Shown here piece by piece: positions 45,126 through 54,506 of a DNA stretch of 64,000 nucleotides (its first letter is position 1; each line of letters begins with the position of its first letter). This DNA is from Clostridiales bacterium (lineage in GTDB: Bacteria; Bacillota; Clostridia; Lachnospirales; JAQSXR01), in assembly GCA_029256575.1 (NCBI GenBank), contig JAQSXR010000005.1, positions 1 to 64,000 of the forward strand, written 5' to 3'. The notes beneath the pieces were generated by a model, which was not told where the DNA came from, ran no database searches, and was given only the letters and a program-made list of their open reading frames with translations. The position numbers were made by a program, and so were the translations under genes.

Positions 45126-45788
45126 TTAGAATATCCTAGTTTTTTTGTGTTCTCCTGTAACATACAATGTAACCCATTCACAAATATTTGTTGCATGATC
45201 GCCTATTCTCTCAAGATATTTTGCAATCATCATAATATCAATGGCCTGTTCTGCTTTAGCAGGTGATTTAGATAGATATTCAATTACATCCATTCTAACT
45301 TTCAAAAATAAATTATCTACGATATCATCATCAACGATTGTCTCTTCCGCAAGGGTTAGGTCACTTCTTATAAATGCATCAATTGAAGAATGAACCATTG
45401 CTATTGCTGCTTTTGCCATTGGAGTCAAGTGAGTAGCAATTTCGATAAGATCACTTCCATCGAAATGCAAGCTAAGGTCTGCTATATCTGCAGCTTGGTC
45501 GCCTATTCGTTCCATATCTGTTATTATCTTTAAAGCAGTAGATATTGCCCTAAGGTCAGTTGCTACCGGTTGTTGACGAAGAAGTAGTGTAATACATCTT
45601 TGTTCGATAGATTTTTCCATTTCATCAACATCATTATCATTCATAATAATTTCTTTTGCAAGTACTTTGTCTCTATTTTCTAGTGCCATCACCGACTGCT
45701 CTATTCTTTTTTCTACTAGGTTACCCATTCTTACAAGTTCATTATTTAATTCTTCAAGTTGGCTTTCAAAACTAGCTCTTCTTGTCAT
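45126..45788 (-). CDS. phoU: Phosphate signalling protein PhoU
   Basis: A 220-residue all-helical protein of two PhoU repeats (each with the E/D-rich metal-binding pattern, for example ITDMERIGDQAADIA and AKYLERIGDHATNICEW). It couples the Pst transporter to PhoR and limits phosphate uptake. It lies between pstB and phoB in the same operon. Confidence 0.93.
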   Translation of the reverse strand: MTRRASFESQLEELNNELVRMGNLVEKRIEQSVMALENRDKVLAKEIIMNDNDVDEMEKSIEQRCITLLLRQQPVATDLRAISTALKIITDMERIGDQAADIADLSLHFDGSDLIEIATHLTPMAKAAIAMVHSSIDAFIRSDLTLAEETIVDDDIVDNLFLKVRMDVIEYLSKSPAKAEQAIDIMMIAKYLERIGDHATNICEWVTLYVTGEHKKTRIF

Positions 45789-45850
45789 ATTACTAACCTC
45801 CTAATATTATATATTTATACTATTTTTATATTTATATCTAATTTTATATA

Positions 45851-46612
45851 TCAACCAAATCTTCCTGTAATATAATCTTCCGTTTTTTTCTCTTTTGGCA
45901 TACTAAATATTTGTTGTGTATTATCATATTCTATCACTTCACCTACGAGAAAAAAAGCTGTTTTATCTGAAATTCTTGCTGCCTGCTGCATATTATGCGT
46001 TACTATTGCTATAGTATACTTTTCTTTTAGATCACTCATTAACTCTTCAATTTTAATAGTAGAAATCGGGTCAAGTGCAGAAGTTGGTTCATCCATCAGC
46101 AATACTTCTGGTTGTACCGCTAATGCTCTAGCAATACATAAACGTTGTTGCTGACCACCTGATAGTCCCAAAGCTGATTTCCGAAGCCTATCCTTCACTT
46201 CATCCCAAAGAGCCGCTCCTTTTAATGACTCCTCTACAATTTTATCAAGTTCAGTTTTATTTTTAATTCCATGTATTCTAGGAGCATAAGCTACGTTGTC
46301 ATAAATACTCATAGGAAATGGATTTGGTTTTTGAAATACCATACCTATTTTTTTTCTGAGTAGCGTTACATCCACCCTCGAATCATATATATTTTCCTCA
46401 TCCAACAAAATCTTTCCTGTTATTTTTATATCTTCTACTAAATCGTTCATTCTATTTATAGTTTTTAAACATGTGGATTTTCCACAGCCAGATGGTCCTA
46501 TAAATGCAGTAATTTTGTTCGTCTCAATATCCATAGACACATTTTTTAACGCATGGTTGTCTCCGTAATAAACACTAAGTCCATCTATTTTAATTTTAAT
46601 ATTGTTATCCAT
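45851..46612 (-). CDS. pstB: Phosphate ABC transporter ATP-binding protein
   Basis: A 253-residue ABC ATPase: Walker [11 protein letters not shown]-loop [17 protein letters not shown] (typical PstB), signature LSGGQQQR, Walker [14 protein letters not shown], switch His in IVTHNM. It powers high-affinity phosphate import with PstA and PstC. Confidence 0.96.
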   Translation of the reverse strand: MDNNIKIKIDGLSVYYGDNHALKNVSMDIETNKITAFIGPSGCGKSTCLKTINRMNDLVEDIKITGKILLDEENIYDSRVDVTLLRKKIGMVFQKPNPFPMSIYDNVAYAPRIHGIKNKTELDKIVEESLKGAALWDEVKDRLRKSALGLSGGQQQRLCIARALAVQPEVLLMDEPTSALDPISTIKIEELMSDLKEKYTIAIVTHNMQQAARISDKTAFFLVGEVIEYDNTQQIFSMPKEKKTEDYITGRFG

Positions 46613-46616
46613 CCTA

Positions 46617-47471
46617 TCACCCTTTCTTTAGGGCAGCTGCAAATTTCTTAGCTGCAAAATTAATAATTAAAACTATTATCATAAGTACTGATGCAATTGC
46701 ATACGTTATTTCTAAATTTTCACCACGCATAGCATATTGGTATAGCTGAACAGTCAGTGTTGCTCCAGAACTTCTCAAGTGTGTAAAGAATCCTTTGGGT
46801 AACATATATCCTATTCCTGCCGTAAATATAAGAGCCGCAGATTCTCCAACAATTCTACCAATACTTAAAATAATAGAAGTCATTATTCCTGGTAGTGCTG
46901 ACGGAAGAAGAATAGTTCTTATTAGGTATAGTCTTGTTGCTCCTAATCCAATGGCTCCTTCTCTATAGCTATTTGGCACAGTTTTCAATGCTTCTTGTGT
47001 TGTTCTAACAATCGTCGGCATTACCATAATTGCTAACGTCAAGGCACCGGATAATAATGAATACCCCATTTTTAGAAATACTCCAAAAAATACAAATCCA
47101 AATAGTCCAAATATGATAGACGGAATTCCTGCTAATGTTTGTGTCGTAAATTCTATGACCTTTACAAACTTGTTATTCTTTTTCGAATATTCACTTAAAT
47201 AGATCGCTGCTCCAATTGATATAGGGGTAGTAACCACAAGCGTTACAACAATAATATATATTGTATTGATAATCATAGGTAAAATTCCAACTGTTCCTTT
47301 GAGTTCACTTGGTGCAGTTGTTAATAATTCTGTGTTAATAGCAGGAATACCTCTTACGAAGATATATCCCATTATATAAACAACCATAGCTATTGTAAAA
47401 AATGCGCAAAATTTTATTAATGTTTTAATTAATAAATCACTGATACGCAATTTCTTTCTCTGTAGTTTCAT
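46617..47471 (-). CDS. pstA: Phosphate ABC transporter permease PstA
   Basis: A 284-residue permease with six helices and the ABC-coupling loop ([24 protein letters not shown]). The start is put at 47471, where AGGAGGT lies five bases upstream; a start at 47498 would overlap pstC and lacks a site. Confidence 0.93.
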   Translation of the reverse strand: MKLQRKKLRISDLLIKTLIKFCAFFTIAMVVYIMGYIFVRGIPAINTELLTTAPSELKGTVGILPMIINTIYIIVVTLVVTTPISIGAAIYLSEYSKKNNKFVKVIEFTTQTLAGIPSIIFGLFGFVFFGVFLKMGYSLLSGALTLAIMVMPTIVRTTQEALKTVPNSYREGAIGLGATRLYLIRTILLPSALPGIMTSIILSIGRIVGESAALIFTAGIGYMLPKGFFTHLRSSGATLTVQLYQYAMRGENLEITYAIASVLMIIVLIINFAAKKFAAALKKG

Positions 47472-47484
47472 GTGATACCTCCTA

Positions 47485-48435
47485 CTATTTTCTTTCACTC
47501 TTAATTAATCTGGTTAGTACTATGTTAATTATCATAATAAATAAAAATAATACCAAACCAATTCCAAATAGTGCTTGTCTATGAAGACCGGTCGAATACG
47601 ACATTTCGGATACAATTCCGGTTGTTAAAAAACGAACGCTTTCAAATATTTTTGGCATATTAACTGCATTACCTGCAACCATAATTACTGCCATCGTCTC
47701 TCCGACTGCACGACCAATACCTAATACAACACCGGTTAATATTGTTGACTTAGCTGCTGGTATTTGAACTTTGAATATTGTCTGTATTTGTGTGGCCCCT
47801 AATCCTAATGATGCTTCTTTATATTCAATTGGTACACTTCGAAGTCCTGTTTCTGTAATGCTAATTACTGTAGGTAAAATCATAATTGCTAGAATAATTA
47901 TCGCTGAAAACAAACATGCTCCTAGTGATAAATCAAATGTTTTTGCAACAAAGGGTACAATAACCATCATACCAATAAGACCATATATTACAGAAGGTAT
48001 TCCTGCCAATAGCTCAATCGCTGGTTTTAAAATCTTTGTTAACCATTTGGGAGCTAACTCTACAATATATACCGCAACCAATATTCCAACTGGTACACCG
48101 ATTACAATTGCCCCTAAAGTTGCATAGACCGATGATAATATTAATGGTAAAATACCAAACTTTGGATCTCCCGCCGTTGGCTTCCACTCTTGTCCAAAAA
48201 TAAAATCACCTACTCCAATTTTTAGAATAGCTGGACCCCCAGAAAAAACCATATAAGCTGTAATTAAAATTACTGCTATTACCGCAATGCTTGCACAAAA
48301 CATGAATATTATTTTAGCTGAAATATCTATTTTATTTTTATTATTTTTAGTTGAATTTATAGTATTTTTATTAAAGTTAGAGGGCTTTATGTTATTACTA
48401 TTTAAAGCTAAACTCTCTGTTGTCTTTGTTATCAT
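47485..48435 (-). CDS. pstC: Phosphate ABC transporter permease PstC
   Basis: A 316-residue permease with about six helices, a long polar N-terminal tail, and the coupling loop EASLGLGATQIQTIFKVQIPAA. It partners PstA in the membrane. A stem-loop in the gap to pstS may lower its expression relative to the binding protein. Confidence 0.93.
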   Translation of the reverse strand: MITKTTESLALNSNNIKPSNFNKNTINSTKNNKNKIDISAKIIFMFCASIAVIAVILITAYMVFSGGPAILKIGVGDFIFGQEWKPTAGDPKFGILPLILSSVYATLGAIVIGVPVGILVAVYIVELAPKWLTKILKPAIELLAGIPSVIYGLIGMMVIVPFVAKTFDLSLGACLFSAIIILAIMILPTVISITETGLRSVPIEYKEASLGLGATQIQTIFKVQIPAAKSTILTGVVLGIGRAVGETMAVIMVAGNAVNMPKIFESVRFLTTGIVSEMSYSTGLHRQALFGIGLVLFLFIMIINIVLTRLIKSERK

Positions 48436-48494
48436 ACCGGTCTCCTCTCATAAATCTTTCACTCATACCAACCTTCTCAAATAAATCCTTAAAT

Positions 48495-48523
48495 GCACTG
48501 TAATCGCCATGCGAATACAGTGC
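48495..48523 (-). other. Stem-loop between pstS and pstC
   Basis: GCACTGTA and TACAGTGC arms with a TCGC/GCGA inner stem across one A-A mismatch, without a T-run. Likely an mRNA-stabilising or processing hairpin, or weak attenuator, that keeps pstS transcript abundant. Confidence 0.55.
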
Positions 48524-48549
48524 TAAGTAGGTTTTATTTAGATCTATAA

Positions 48550-49425
48550 TTAATCAAGAACAGATATGCAACCTTTTAAAACTATTATTTCTTGGCCTTC
48601 CGCACTTAATATATATTCAATAAATGCTTTTGCTTGTTCCGTTTCTGCCATCGTTATCATCATAAATGGTCTTTGTAATGGATATGCACCTGATTTAATA
48701 TTCTCAGCTGTCGCTTCTGCTCCATCAACTTTTACTGTAATAATTGAATCATCTACATAATCCAATGATACATACCCAATTGCACCCGGTGTCGTTGCTA
48801 CAAGATTCTTAACTTGACCAGTTTCATTTAATTCAGATTTATATTGGGCTTCATCTTTAACACCTACTATTTCTTCAAAGCCATCTCTTGTTCCTGATCC
48901 AGCTTCACGTCCAACAACTACTATCTCTGCATCATCTCCACCAACATCGCTCCAGTTTGTTATTTCTCCTTTGAATATTGATGCAATTTGGTCTTTTGAC
49001 AATTCTACAACTTTGTTATTCTTATTTACGATAACTGCGATGCCGTCAATCGCTACCTTATATTCATTTAGTCCTTCTTGTTTTTCTGAATCTTTAATTG
49101 CACGACTTACATTTCCAATATCAGAAACGCCATCCTTAACATTTACCACACCTGCACTTGAACCACCTAATTGTACATCTACTGTAACATTTTCATTTTT
49201 TAACATAAATCCTTCTGCTAATGCTTTTGCTATCTTTTCCATTGAAGTTGAACCACTCAAATTAATTTGTCCACTAAGAGTTTTCCCTTCTGTATCTGTG
49301 CCACCTACATCTGTAGTTTCTGTTTTCGTTTTGTCATTTGTTTCATCGTTAATTTCTGTTTTACATCCTGCCAATCCCACAGTTGCTAATGCAACTACCA
49401 TCAACATTGCTATAATCTTCTTCAT
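48550..49425 (-). CDS. pstS: Phosphate-binding lipoprotein PstS
   Basis: A 291-residue lipoprotein: signal peptide with lipobox LAGC (Cys21 anchor), acidic/Thr-rich linker, then the periplasmic-binding fold of PstS with SGSTSMEKIAKAL and GREAGSGTRDGFEE phosphate-binding loops. It captures phosphate outside the membrane. First gene of the operon, preceded by a Pho box. Confidence 0.94.
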   Translation of the reverse strand: MKKIIAMLMVVALATVGLAGCKTEINDETNDKTKTETTDVGGTDTEGKTLSGQINLSGSTSMEKIAKALAEGFMLKNENVTVDVQLGGSSAGVVNVKDGVSDIGNVSRAIKDSEKQEGLNEYKVAIDGIAVIVNKNNKVVELSKDQIASIFKGEITNWSDVGGDDAEIVVVGREAGSGTRDGFEEIVGVKDEAQYKSELNETGQVKNLVATTPGAIGYVSLDYVDDSIITVKVDGAEATAENIKSGAYPLQRPFMMITMAETEQAKAFIEYILSAEGQEIIVLKGCISVLD

Positions 49426-49506
49426 AAGATTATTCCTCCTATTTGTCTTTTATTTTGTTTACATTCTGATTGTATCTTCTTTCGAGTAGTTACAAAATCA
49501 TTACCT

Positions 49507-49545
49507 GGTAAATAGTTTGTAAAGTTTTTGTAAAGTTATGTATAA
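49507..49545 (-). promoter_or_regulatory. Pho box upstream of pstS
   Basis: On the coding (minus) strand: TTATAC, TTTACA, TTTACA and TTTACC, each separated by exactly five bases (49545-49540, 49534-49529, 49523-49518, 49512-49507). This is the PhoP/PhoB direct-repeat pattern TTHACA with 11-bp period. A -10-like TACAAT lies at 49474-49469. Confidence 0.8.
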
Positions 49546-49575
49546 AAAAACAACGTAAGAATTTCTTACGTTGTT
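49543..49575 (-). terminator. Terminator of the psd-pssA-pap2 operon
   Basis: A 12-bp stem (AACAACGTAAGA 49549-49560, TCTTACGTTGTT 49564-49575), followed on the minus strand by seven T. It overlaps the outer Pho repeat by a few bases. Confidence 0.85.
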
Positions 49576-49584
49576 ATAACTTTA

Positions 49585-50130
49585 CTATCTTATATATCCT
49601 TCATGCTTTATTTCAACTACTTTTTTTACAATTTTATGAGCAACGATAGCAAATAGTGTTCCTAATATAGCACCAAATAATACATCTGAAACATAGTGAA
49701 CATATAAATATATTCTTGAAAAAGCAATAGTAAAAGCAATAATAAGAGCTGGGATCCCAATTTTTTTGTTTATATAAAGTAAAGATACTGCTGCGGCAAA
49801 GGATGAGGTTGCATGCCCCGAAGGGAATGAATATTCACCTGGCATGTTAATCAACAATACAATATCATCCAATCCTGCAAACGGCCTAGGCCTTGCAACA
49901 AGATTCTTAATTAGCAAATTACACATAATTACTGATAATAGTAAAGATAAGGCCGTTGCATACCCACCCAATCTTGTTTTTTTATAAACAATCAACATAA
50001 TAGCTACAACAATCCAAATAAATCCTGCATTACCTAGCTTTGTTATCGTAGGAATAATATTATCTAAAAATTCACTTCTAATATTTTCTGTGATAAAATT
50101 TAACAGTCTTGTATCTATATTAGTTATCAT
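49585..50130 (-). CDS. PAP2-family membrane phosphatase
   Basis: A 181-residue membrane protein with the three PAP2 signature blocks: KNLVARPRPF, PSGHATSS and SRIYLYVHYVSDV. It removes phosphate from a lipid phosphate, such as phosphatidate or undecaprenyl pyrophosphate. The gene context with psd and pssA favours a lipid role; the substrate is not certain. Confidence 0.85.
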   Translation of the reverse strand: MITNIDTRLLNFITENIRSEFLDNIIPTITKLGNAGFIWIVVAIMLIVYKKTRLGGYATALSLLLSVIMCNLLIKNLVARPRPFAGLDDIVLLINMPGEYSFPSGHATSSFAAAVSLLYINKKIGIPALIIAFTIAFSRIYLYVHYVSDVLFGAILGTLFAIVAHKIVKKVVEIKHEGYIR

Positions 50131-50161
50131 AATTATCTTCCTTTATATTTGGAATTTAATT

Positions 50162-50800
50162 CTATAGCACTATCACAAATTTATATATTAAACCAATGTA
50201 TGAAAATAATGCAGTTAATCCAACAAAAAATGAAAATATTCCGTATTTCTTATGTTTCATACTAGAAACCATCATAAGTGCTAAAACTATAAAGAGCGGA
50301 GCTGTAAAATAATCTATATTATTTTTTAGAAAAGGTACCACGCCACTAAGTGTATACATACCAAAAATTGTTATGATTCCACTTGCAATCGGGGATGACA
50401 TCCCTGTAAAGAATCCTTTTTCACCTTTAGTCGTATTTAGATTATAGTATGCTAATCGAATAATTCCACAAACCATATAAATAACATATGAAATAACTGA
50501 CCACCACGTTCTTGAACCTAATATATACCCAAGTGCTGGAATTAATACGCAAAAATTAAAACAGTCATTTAAAGAATCTAACATTTCTCCAAACTCTGAA
50601 GTCTTCTTTATTTTCCTTGCTACGAAACCATCTGATAGGTCACAAAAATGTGTAAGACCAACTAATGTTACCATTAGAAGAAGTTCTCCTCTAATCCCAG
50701 CAAATAATGCAAGCAACCCTATTGTAGTGCCCGTTAACGTTATCAGGCATGGTACATTTAAACATGTTAATTGACCAAATGTTCTTCTAATTGTATTCAT
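50162..50800 (-). CDS. pssA: CDP-diacylglycerol--serine O-phosphatidyltransferase
   Basis: A 212-residue membrane enzyme of the CDP-alcohol phosphatidyltransferase family: DLSDGFVARKIKK with Asp54, Asp57, then Asp75 and Asp79 in GEMLDSLNDC, the full DGx2ARx8Gx3Dx3D motif. It makes phosphatidylserine from CDP-DAG; neighbour psd fixes the likely alcohol as serine. It ends one base from psd. Confidence 0.88.
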   Translation of the reverse strand: MNTIRRTFGQLTCLNVPCLITLTGTTIGLLALFAGIRGELLLMVTLVGLTHFCDLSDGFVARKIKKTSEFGEMLDSLNDCFNFCVLIPALGYILGSRTWWSVISYVIYMVCGIIRLAYYNLNTTKGEKGFFTGMSSPIASGIITIFGMYTLSGVVPFLKNNIDYFTAPLFIVLALMMVSSMKHKKYGIFSFFVGLTALFSYIGLIYKFVIVL

Positions 50801-50801
50801 T

Positions 50802-51677
50802 TTAACGTCTCCCTATCTTCTCTCCAACCTTTACTTTTGTCTCATATCCCAACTCTGTCTGTAGCAAGATGTCTTGATCAATCGTAACTGAATCTTTCTT
50901 AAGTAACATAATAATCATAGAACCACCGAACTTAAAATAGCTTAGTTCTTCACCCCTAGTATAATTTTTTTCCAAACCAGCGGAATGTATAATACTACCA
51001 ACAAATAAAGCACCTATCTCTATCATAATAACATCTTTGAAGTTATTTGTCTTAAGGATATTAACAACTCTTTTATTTTCACAATACATATTCTTAACTC
51101 TACTCCATGCCAAAGGGTTAACCGTATGCAGTGCCCCTTTGATGTTCTTGGAATACACAATTCGCGCATCATCAAAGAAGTGTGCCCTATGATAATGATA
51201 AGGAGAAAGTCTAAATCTAATACATGTTCCTCCATTATATTCTTCAGCAAGCTTGCTATCACCAATTAATTCTTCTAACTTGTATGTATGATTCTTAGCC
51301 TGTATAACAGAGTCCTTATTAATTCCTTGCCATACAGAAATATTTGCTTCACACGGAGAAACTAATACATCTTGTCTCATATCAAATTTCAAATTTAATT
51401 TTTCACGTGCGAAAAAAGAGTTTAACGTATTAAACCCTTGTTTATATTCAGATAAATTAATATTTAAATCCTTAACCATTCTGCCAATTAGTCGTTTGCT
51501 TATTGGTAAATCAGCATACTTACCATATAACTTGCTAGCAAATGTATTATATACAACGGGTTTACTAATAAACCTTCCAGCAGCTGTGTCGTACATAATC
51601 TTCAAGAATTTATCTCCCATTACTTTTTCGATCTCGTATCTTTGACTCTCCCTATCATATAAAATGATATTCCCCAA
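50802..51677 (-). CDS. psd: Phosphatidylserine decarboxylase
   Basis: A 291-residue proenzyme that converts phosphatidylserine to phosphatidylethanolamine. The self-cleavage site is FGGSMIIML near the C-terminus, with the Ser giving the pyruvoyl group; conserved His residues (HYHRAHFF, HTVNPLA) are present. It starts with TTG at 51677, behind AAGGA. Together with pssA it indicates PE-containing membranes. Confidence 0.9.
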   Translation of the reverse strand: MGNIILYDRESQRYEIEKVMGDKFLKIMYDTAAGRFISKPVVYNTFASKLYGKYADLPISKRLIGRMVKDLNINLSEYKQGFNTLNSFFAREKLNLKFDMRQDVLVSPCEANISVWQGINKDSVIQAKNHTYKLEELIGDSKLAEEYNGGTCIRFRLSPYHYHRAHFFDDARIVYSKNIKGALHTVNPLAWSRVKNMYCENKRVVNILKTNNFKDVIMIEIGALFVGSIIHSAGLEKNYTRGEELSYFKFGGSMIIMLLKKDSVTIDQDILLQTELGYETKVKVGEKIGRR

Positions 51678-51715
51678 TATGACACATCCTTACACTTGTA
51701 GATTGCATACATATA

Positions 51716-51744
51716 ATTATAGTATAGACATGCCTTTAAATCAA
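51716..51744 (-). promoter_or_regulatory. Sigma-A promoter of the psd operon
   Basis: Minus strand TTGATT (51744-51739), 17 bases, TATAAT (51721-51716). Confidence 0.8.
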
Positions 51745-51764
51745 GTTATATTTTACTGCGATAT

Positions 51765-52007
51765 TTATGAGATTAATAACAAAGTAAGCATTCCAGGAAG
51801 TCCTAATGTACCAATCGTACATATCGTTATTGGATTTATCCCAATCTCAATTCCAAGAGTTTGATTAAGTATGTAAATTGCTAGGCCACCGACTACAGCT
51901 CTGACAGCAAATATACCCAGAGCCTTTCTTTTCTTAATAAATAAGTAAACACCAAATATCAATACACAACTTATTATCATTAGTATGAGTATTTGATTCT
52001 CACTCAT
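51765..52007 (-). CDS. bofA: Pro-sigma-K processing inhibitor BofA-like protein
   Basis: An 80-residue membrane protein with two or three helices and the C-terminal conserved segment (LNQTLGIEIGINPITICTIGTLGLPG) of BofA, which in Bacillus holds back SpoIVFB during sporulation. It overlaps the yaaL stop by four bases (ATGA), and the yaaL-bofA order is the standard Firmicutes one. Confidence 0.85.
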   Translation of the reverse strand: MSENQILILMIISCVLIFGVYLFIKKRKALGIFAVRAVVGGLAIYILNQTLGIEIGINPITICTIGTLGLPGMLTLLLIS

Positions 52008-52261
52008 CCCATTACACCTCTTATTTGTTTTGTTTTCGCTATACCCATTAAGTAATTATACTTTGTTTGTAGTGCTTTTATTTCATAAATACAACTATCT
52101 ATGAGCTCAGGTTCGGTTACATTATGAAACTTAGTATATGCACATTCTAATGATAATTCCGTGTTTTTGATAGCTTTGAGAATTTCATCTTCTTCACTAA
52201 CAAAATTTACAACTATTAATTCTTCATTTATGTCATTTCTTATTTTTTTACTAAAACCCAT
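52004..52261 (-). CDS. yaaL: YaaL-like protein (DUF2508)
   Basis: An 85-residue acidic, helical cytosolic protein of the DUF2508 family, of unknown role, found between recR and bofA in many Firmicutes. The start is put at 52261 (MGFSKKIRND), with GGGTGTG upstream; earlier GTG/ATG codons overlap that site. A TATAAT at 52305-52300 may be the -10 of its promoter. Confidence 0.75.
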   Translation of the reverse strand: MGFSKKIRNDINEELIVVNFVSEEDEILKAIKNTELSLECAYTKFHNVTEPELIDSCIYEIKALQTKYNYLMGIAKTKQIRGVMG

Positions 52262-52367
52262 TATCATCACACCCACTTTTTTTATTTACTTCATGGTATA
52301 TTATAGTCATATACCGCTTGGCCTATTCAAAAAATGGGTATTTTTATGTAAAATAGCAAAAAAATTC

Positions 52368-52841
52368 CTAAGCTTTATATCCTCTTTGCTCTGAATACAG
52401 AGTTGTCTCATTTAAAGAATGTTTCCCATAAGTCAATCCTGCATATAATTGTTCCGTATTTGTCATTGCCGGAGATAAATCTCCCTTTTTCAATATACTA
52501 CTATAAGCACTATGTAGATTCGTTATTATTGTAGTTATAACTGTTAATGGTTCAGCAGATTTCTTAACAATAGCCAATACAAATTGCTTATTGCAGTATA
52601 TATAAAGAGCCATTAATTCTCTTGATATTGCTTGTTTCATATCTAAACTTGTTTGTAAATCCCTTAAAAATTTTTGTGCCTCTTTTATTTCGCTATTAAA
52701 GATAGATGTATCGTCATTGTCCAATGCATCTTTAGCGCTCTGAATATAGGATAATATAATTTCATAGGTTATCCCTACCAACCCCAACTTAGAAGCCTGT
52801 GTAATTCTTGTCGAAAATGTATTAATCTGTTCTTTAAGCAT
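52368..52841 (-). CDS. fliS: Flagellin chaperone FliS-like protein
   Basis: A 157-residue helical protein with the FliS pattern ITQASKLGLVGITYEIIL and FLRDLQTSLDMKQAISRELMALYIY. FliS binds flagellin C-termini and stops early polymerisation; its place right after the flagellin gene supports the call. The last 40 residues are less conserved. Confidence 0.82.
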   Translation of the reverse strand: MLKEQINTFSTRITQASKLGLVGITYEIILSYIQSAKDALDNDDTSIFNSEIKEAQKFLRDLQTSLDMKQAISRELMALYIYCNKQFVLAIVKKSAEPLTVITTIITNLHSAYSSILKKGDLSPAMTNTEQLYAGLTYGKHSLNETTLYSEQRGYKA

Positions 52842-52870
52842 TATCTCTCGCCCCTATATGTTGATTTCGA

Positions 52871-54331
52871 CTAGTTTTGTAGTAATTGCAATACTGTTTG
52901 CGGTCTTTGATTTGCTTGTGCCAACATTGATGTTCCCGCTTGTGCTAAAACATTTTTTTGAGTATATTCTGACATTTCAAGAGCCATATCGATGTCTTCG
53001 ATTCTAGATAAAGATTCTGTTAAATTTTCTGCTGCAACATTTAGATTTGATACGGTATATTCTAATCTATTTTGGTATGCTCCAAGTTTTGCTCTAACAT
53101 CTGAGACCATATTTATTGCTTCGTCCAAATAGCTTATAGCACTTTGTGCTCCCTCAACAGTTGTTATATTAACCGCGTCGATTCCAAGAGAATTGGCTGA
53201 CATATTTGGTATCCCTATCGTCATCGTTTGTCCTTCATTCGCCCCAATTTGTAATCTTAGTGGACCAGCATCTAATACATTGATTGTTGTCGTTGGTGTT
53301 GTTGCTGCTGTTCCTACAGATGTTGCCACTTTCATTTCAAAACCATTAATATCTCTTATTGATATCGTACTTCCTTTACCGATAACCGTTGCAGTTCCTG
53401 AGAAATCACTTGTAGAATCAATTGTAGCTTTCACATCTGTTCCTAGTATCTTAATTCCCTTTACAGGATTTCCAGAAATATCTACATCCAAGCCAAGTCT
53501 TGATAATAAATTCCCATTACTAGCATTAATAGTTAAGCCAAACTCTGATCCAAACTGTTTCATATCTAATTTAAGTGAAGTTGTTCCATCTAATTTAAAC
53601 GTAGTCGGTACAAGTGTAGCATTTACCGATATTACTTCCGCTCCTATCGTTTCAGATAAATCTCTTATCTTATCAAATACTTGAGCTGCTGTGTCAGTTG
53701 CTAATATTTCAATCTCTTCGCCATTTATGTTTATGTTCCCTGCTTCACCAATTTTGTCACTTAAACCTAAAGATCCATTATTTGCAAGTTTGCCTATAAC
53801 TTGAGCATTTGTTGCATCCGCTATTACTGTTAACTTATAAGCTCCAGGGGTAACTGTATCACTAAGGGATTTTACTGTAAATTTAGTGCTTTCTGGGTAA
53901 GCTCTTCTATCTATTTCACCATTCAAGAGTTTCTTTTCATTAAATTCAATGTCTGTTGATATTCTATCAACCTCTTCCATTAATGAATCTACTTCTTTTT
54001 GTGCTGTTTTTCTATCCTCTGGTGTGTATGTACCATTTGATACTTGGAGTGATAATTGTCTTATTCTTTTCAGCATTTCATGTACTTCTGATAATGCACC
54101 TTCCGCTGTTTGAATTAATGAAACTCCATCCAGTGCATTTCTTGATGCTTGTTGTAGTCCTGTAACCTGTGCATCCATTTTTTGAGAAATGGCAAGCCCT
54201 GCTGCATCATCAGAAGCTCTATTTATTCTTAAACCTGATGAAAGTCTCTCTAACGACTTGTCTAGTGCGTTATTTGTTTTTGATAATTGGTTATACGATC
54301 TTAATGCTGGAATATTGTGGTTTATCCTCAT
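52871..54331 (-). CDS. Flagellin
   Basis: A 486-residue flagellin. The N-terminal D0/D1 part (MRINHNIPALRSYNQL, ERLSSGLRINRASDDAAGLA) and the C-terminal part (SRIEDIDMALEMSEYTQKNVL) are fully conserved; the middle 200 residues form the variable, exposed domain. The GAGGTG ribosome site lies in the end of a small upstream gene whose stop is three bases away. Confidence 0.95.
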   Translation of the reverse strand: MRINHNIPALRSYNQLSKTNNALDKSLERLSSGLRINRASDDAAGLAISQKMDAQVTGLQQASRNALDGVSLIQTAEGALSEVHEMLKRIRQLSLQVSNGTYTPEDRKTAQKEVDSLMEEVDRISTDIEFNEKKLLNGEIDRRAYPESTKFTVKSLSDTVTPGAYKLTVIADATNAQVIGKLANNGSLGLSDKIGEAGNININGEEIEILATDTAAQVFDKIRDLSETIGAEVISVNATLVPTTFKLDGTTSLKLDMKQFGSEFGLTINASNGNLLSRLGLDVDISGNPVKGIKILGTDVKATIDSTSDFSGTATVIGKGSTISIRDINGFEMKVATSVGTAATTPTTTINVLDAGPLRLQIGANEGQTMTIGIPNMSANSLGIDAVNITTVEGAQSAISYLDEAINMVSDVRAKLGAYQNRLEYTVSNLNVAAENLTESLSRIEDIDMALEMSEYTQKNVLAQAGTSMLAQANQRPQTVLQLLQN

Positions 54332-54334
54332 TTT

Positions 54335-54496
54335 CTACACCTCTCTGGTTTCATTCACTATGGGTTTTTTAGTTAGTTCTTCTGTCTCACGAATGTATAC
54401 TATTAATGCTTTAGCTATGTTATATAAGTCTTTCGATGATTTTTCTTTCTCTTTTATAGACTTATCCAAATCATTATTATTGTTGGTTGCTTTCAT
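54335..54496 (-). CDS. Small hypothetical protein (53 residues) upstream of flagellin
   Basis: A short frame with a GGGAGA ribosome site, ATG at 54496 and stop TAG three bases before flagellin. The product is polar and helical with a Lys/Glu-rich core (DKSIKEKEKSSKDLY) and a TEELTKKP end. Spacing of 10 bases from the large upstream gene and 3 to flagellin makes it a likely operon member, perhaps a small flagellar regulator. I recognise no family. Confidence 0.6.
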   Translation of the reverse strand: MKATNNNNDLDKSIKEKEKSSKDLYNIAKALIVYIRETEELTKKPIVNETREV

Positions 54497-54506
54497 ATCA
54501 TTCTCC

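Noticed and set aside
48971-49489. Plus-strand 172-residue frame over pstS
   Set aside because: It lies fully antisense to pstS and its promoter, with no ribosome site; a shadow of a well-supported gene.
53193-53684. Plus-strand 163-residue frame over flagellin
   Set aside because: It is antisense to the variable domain of flagellin and has no start signals or known domain.
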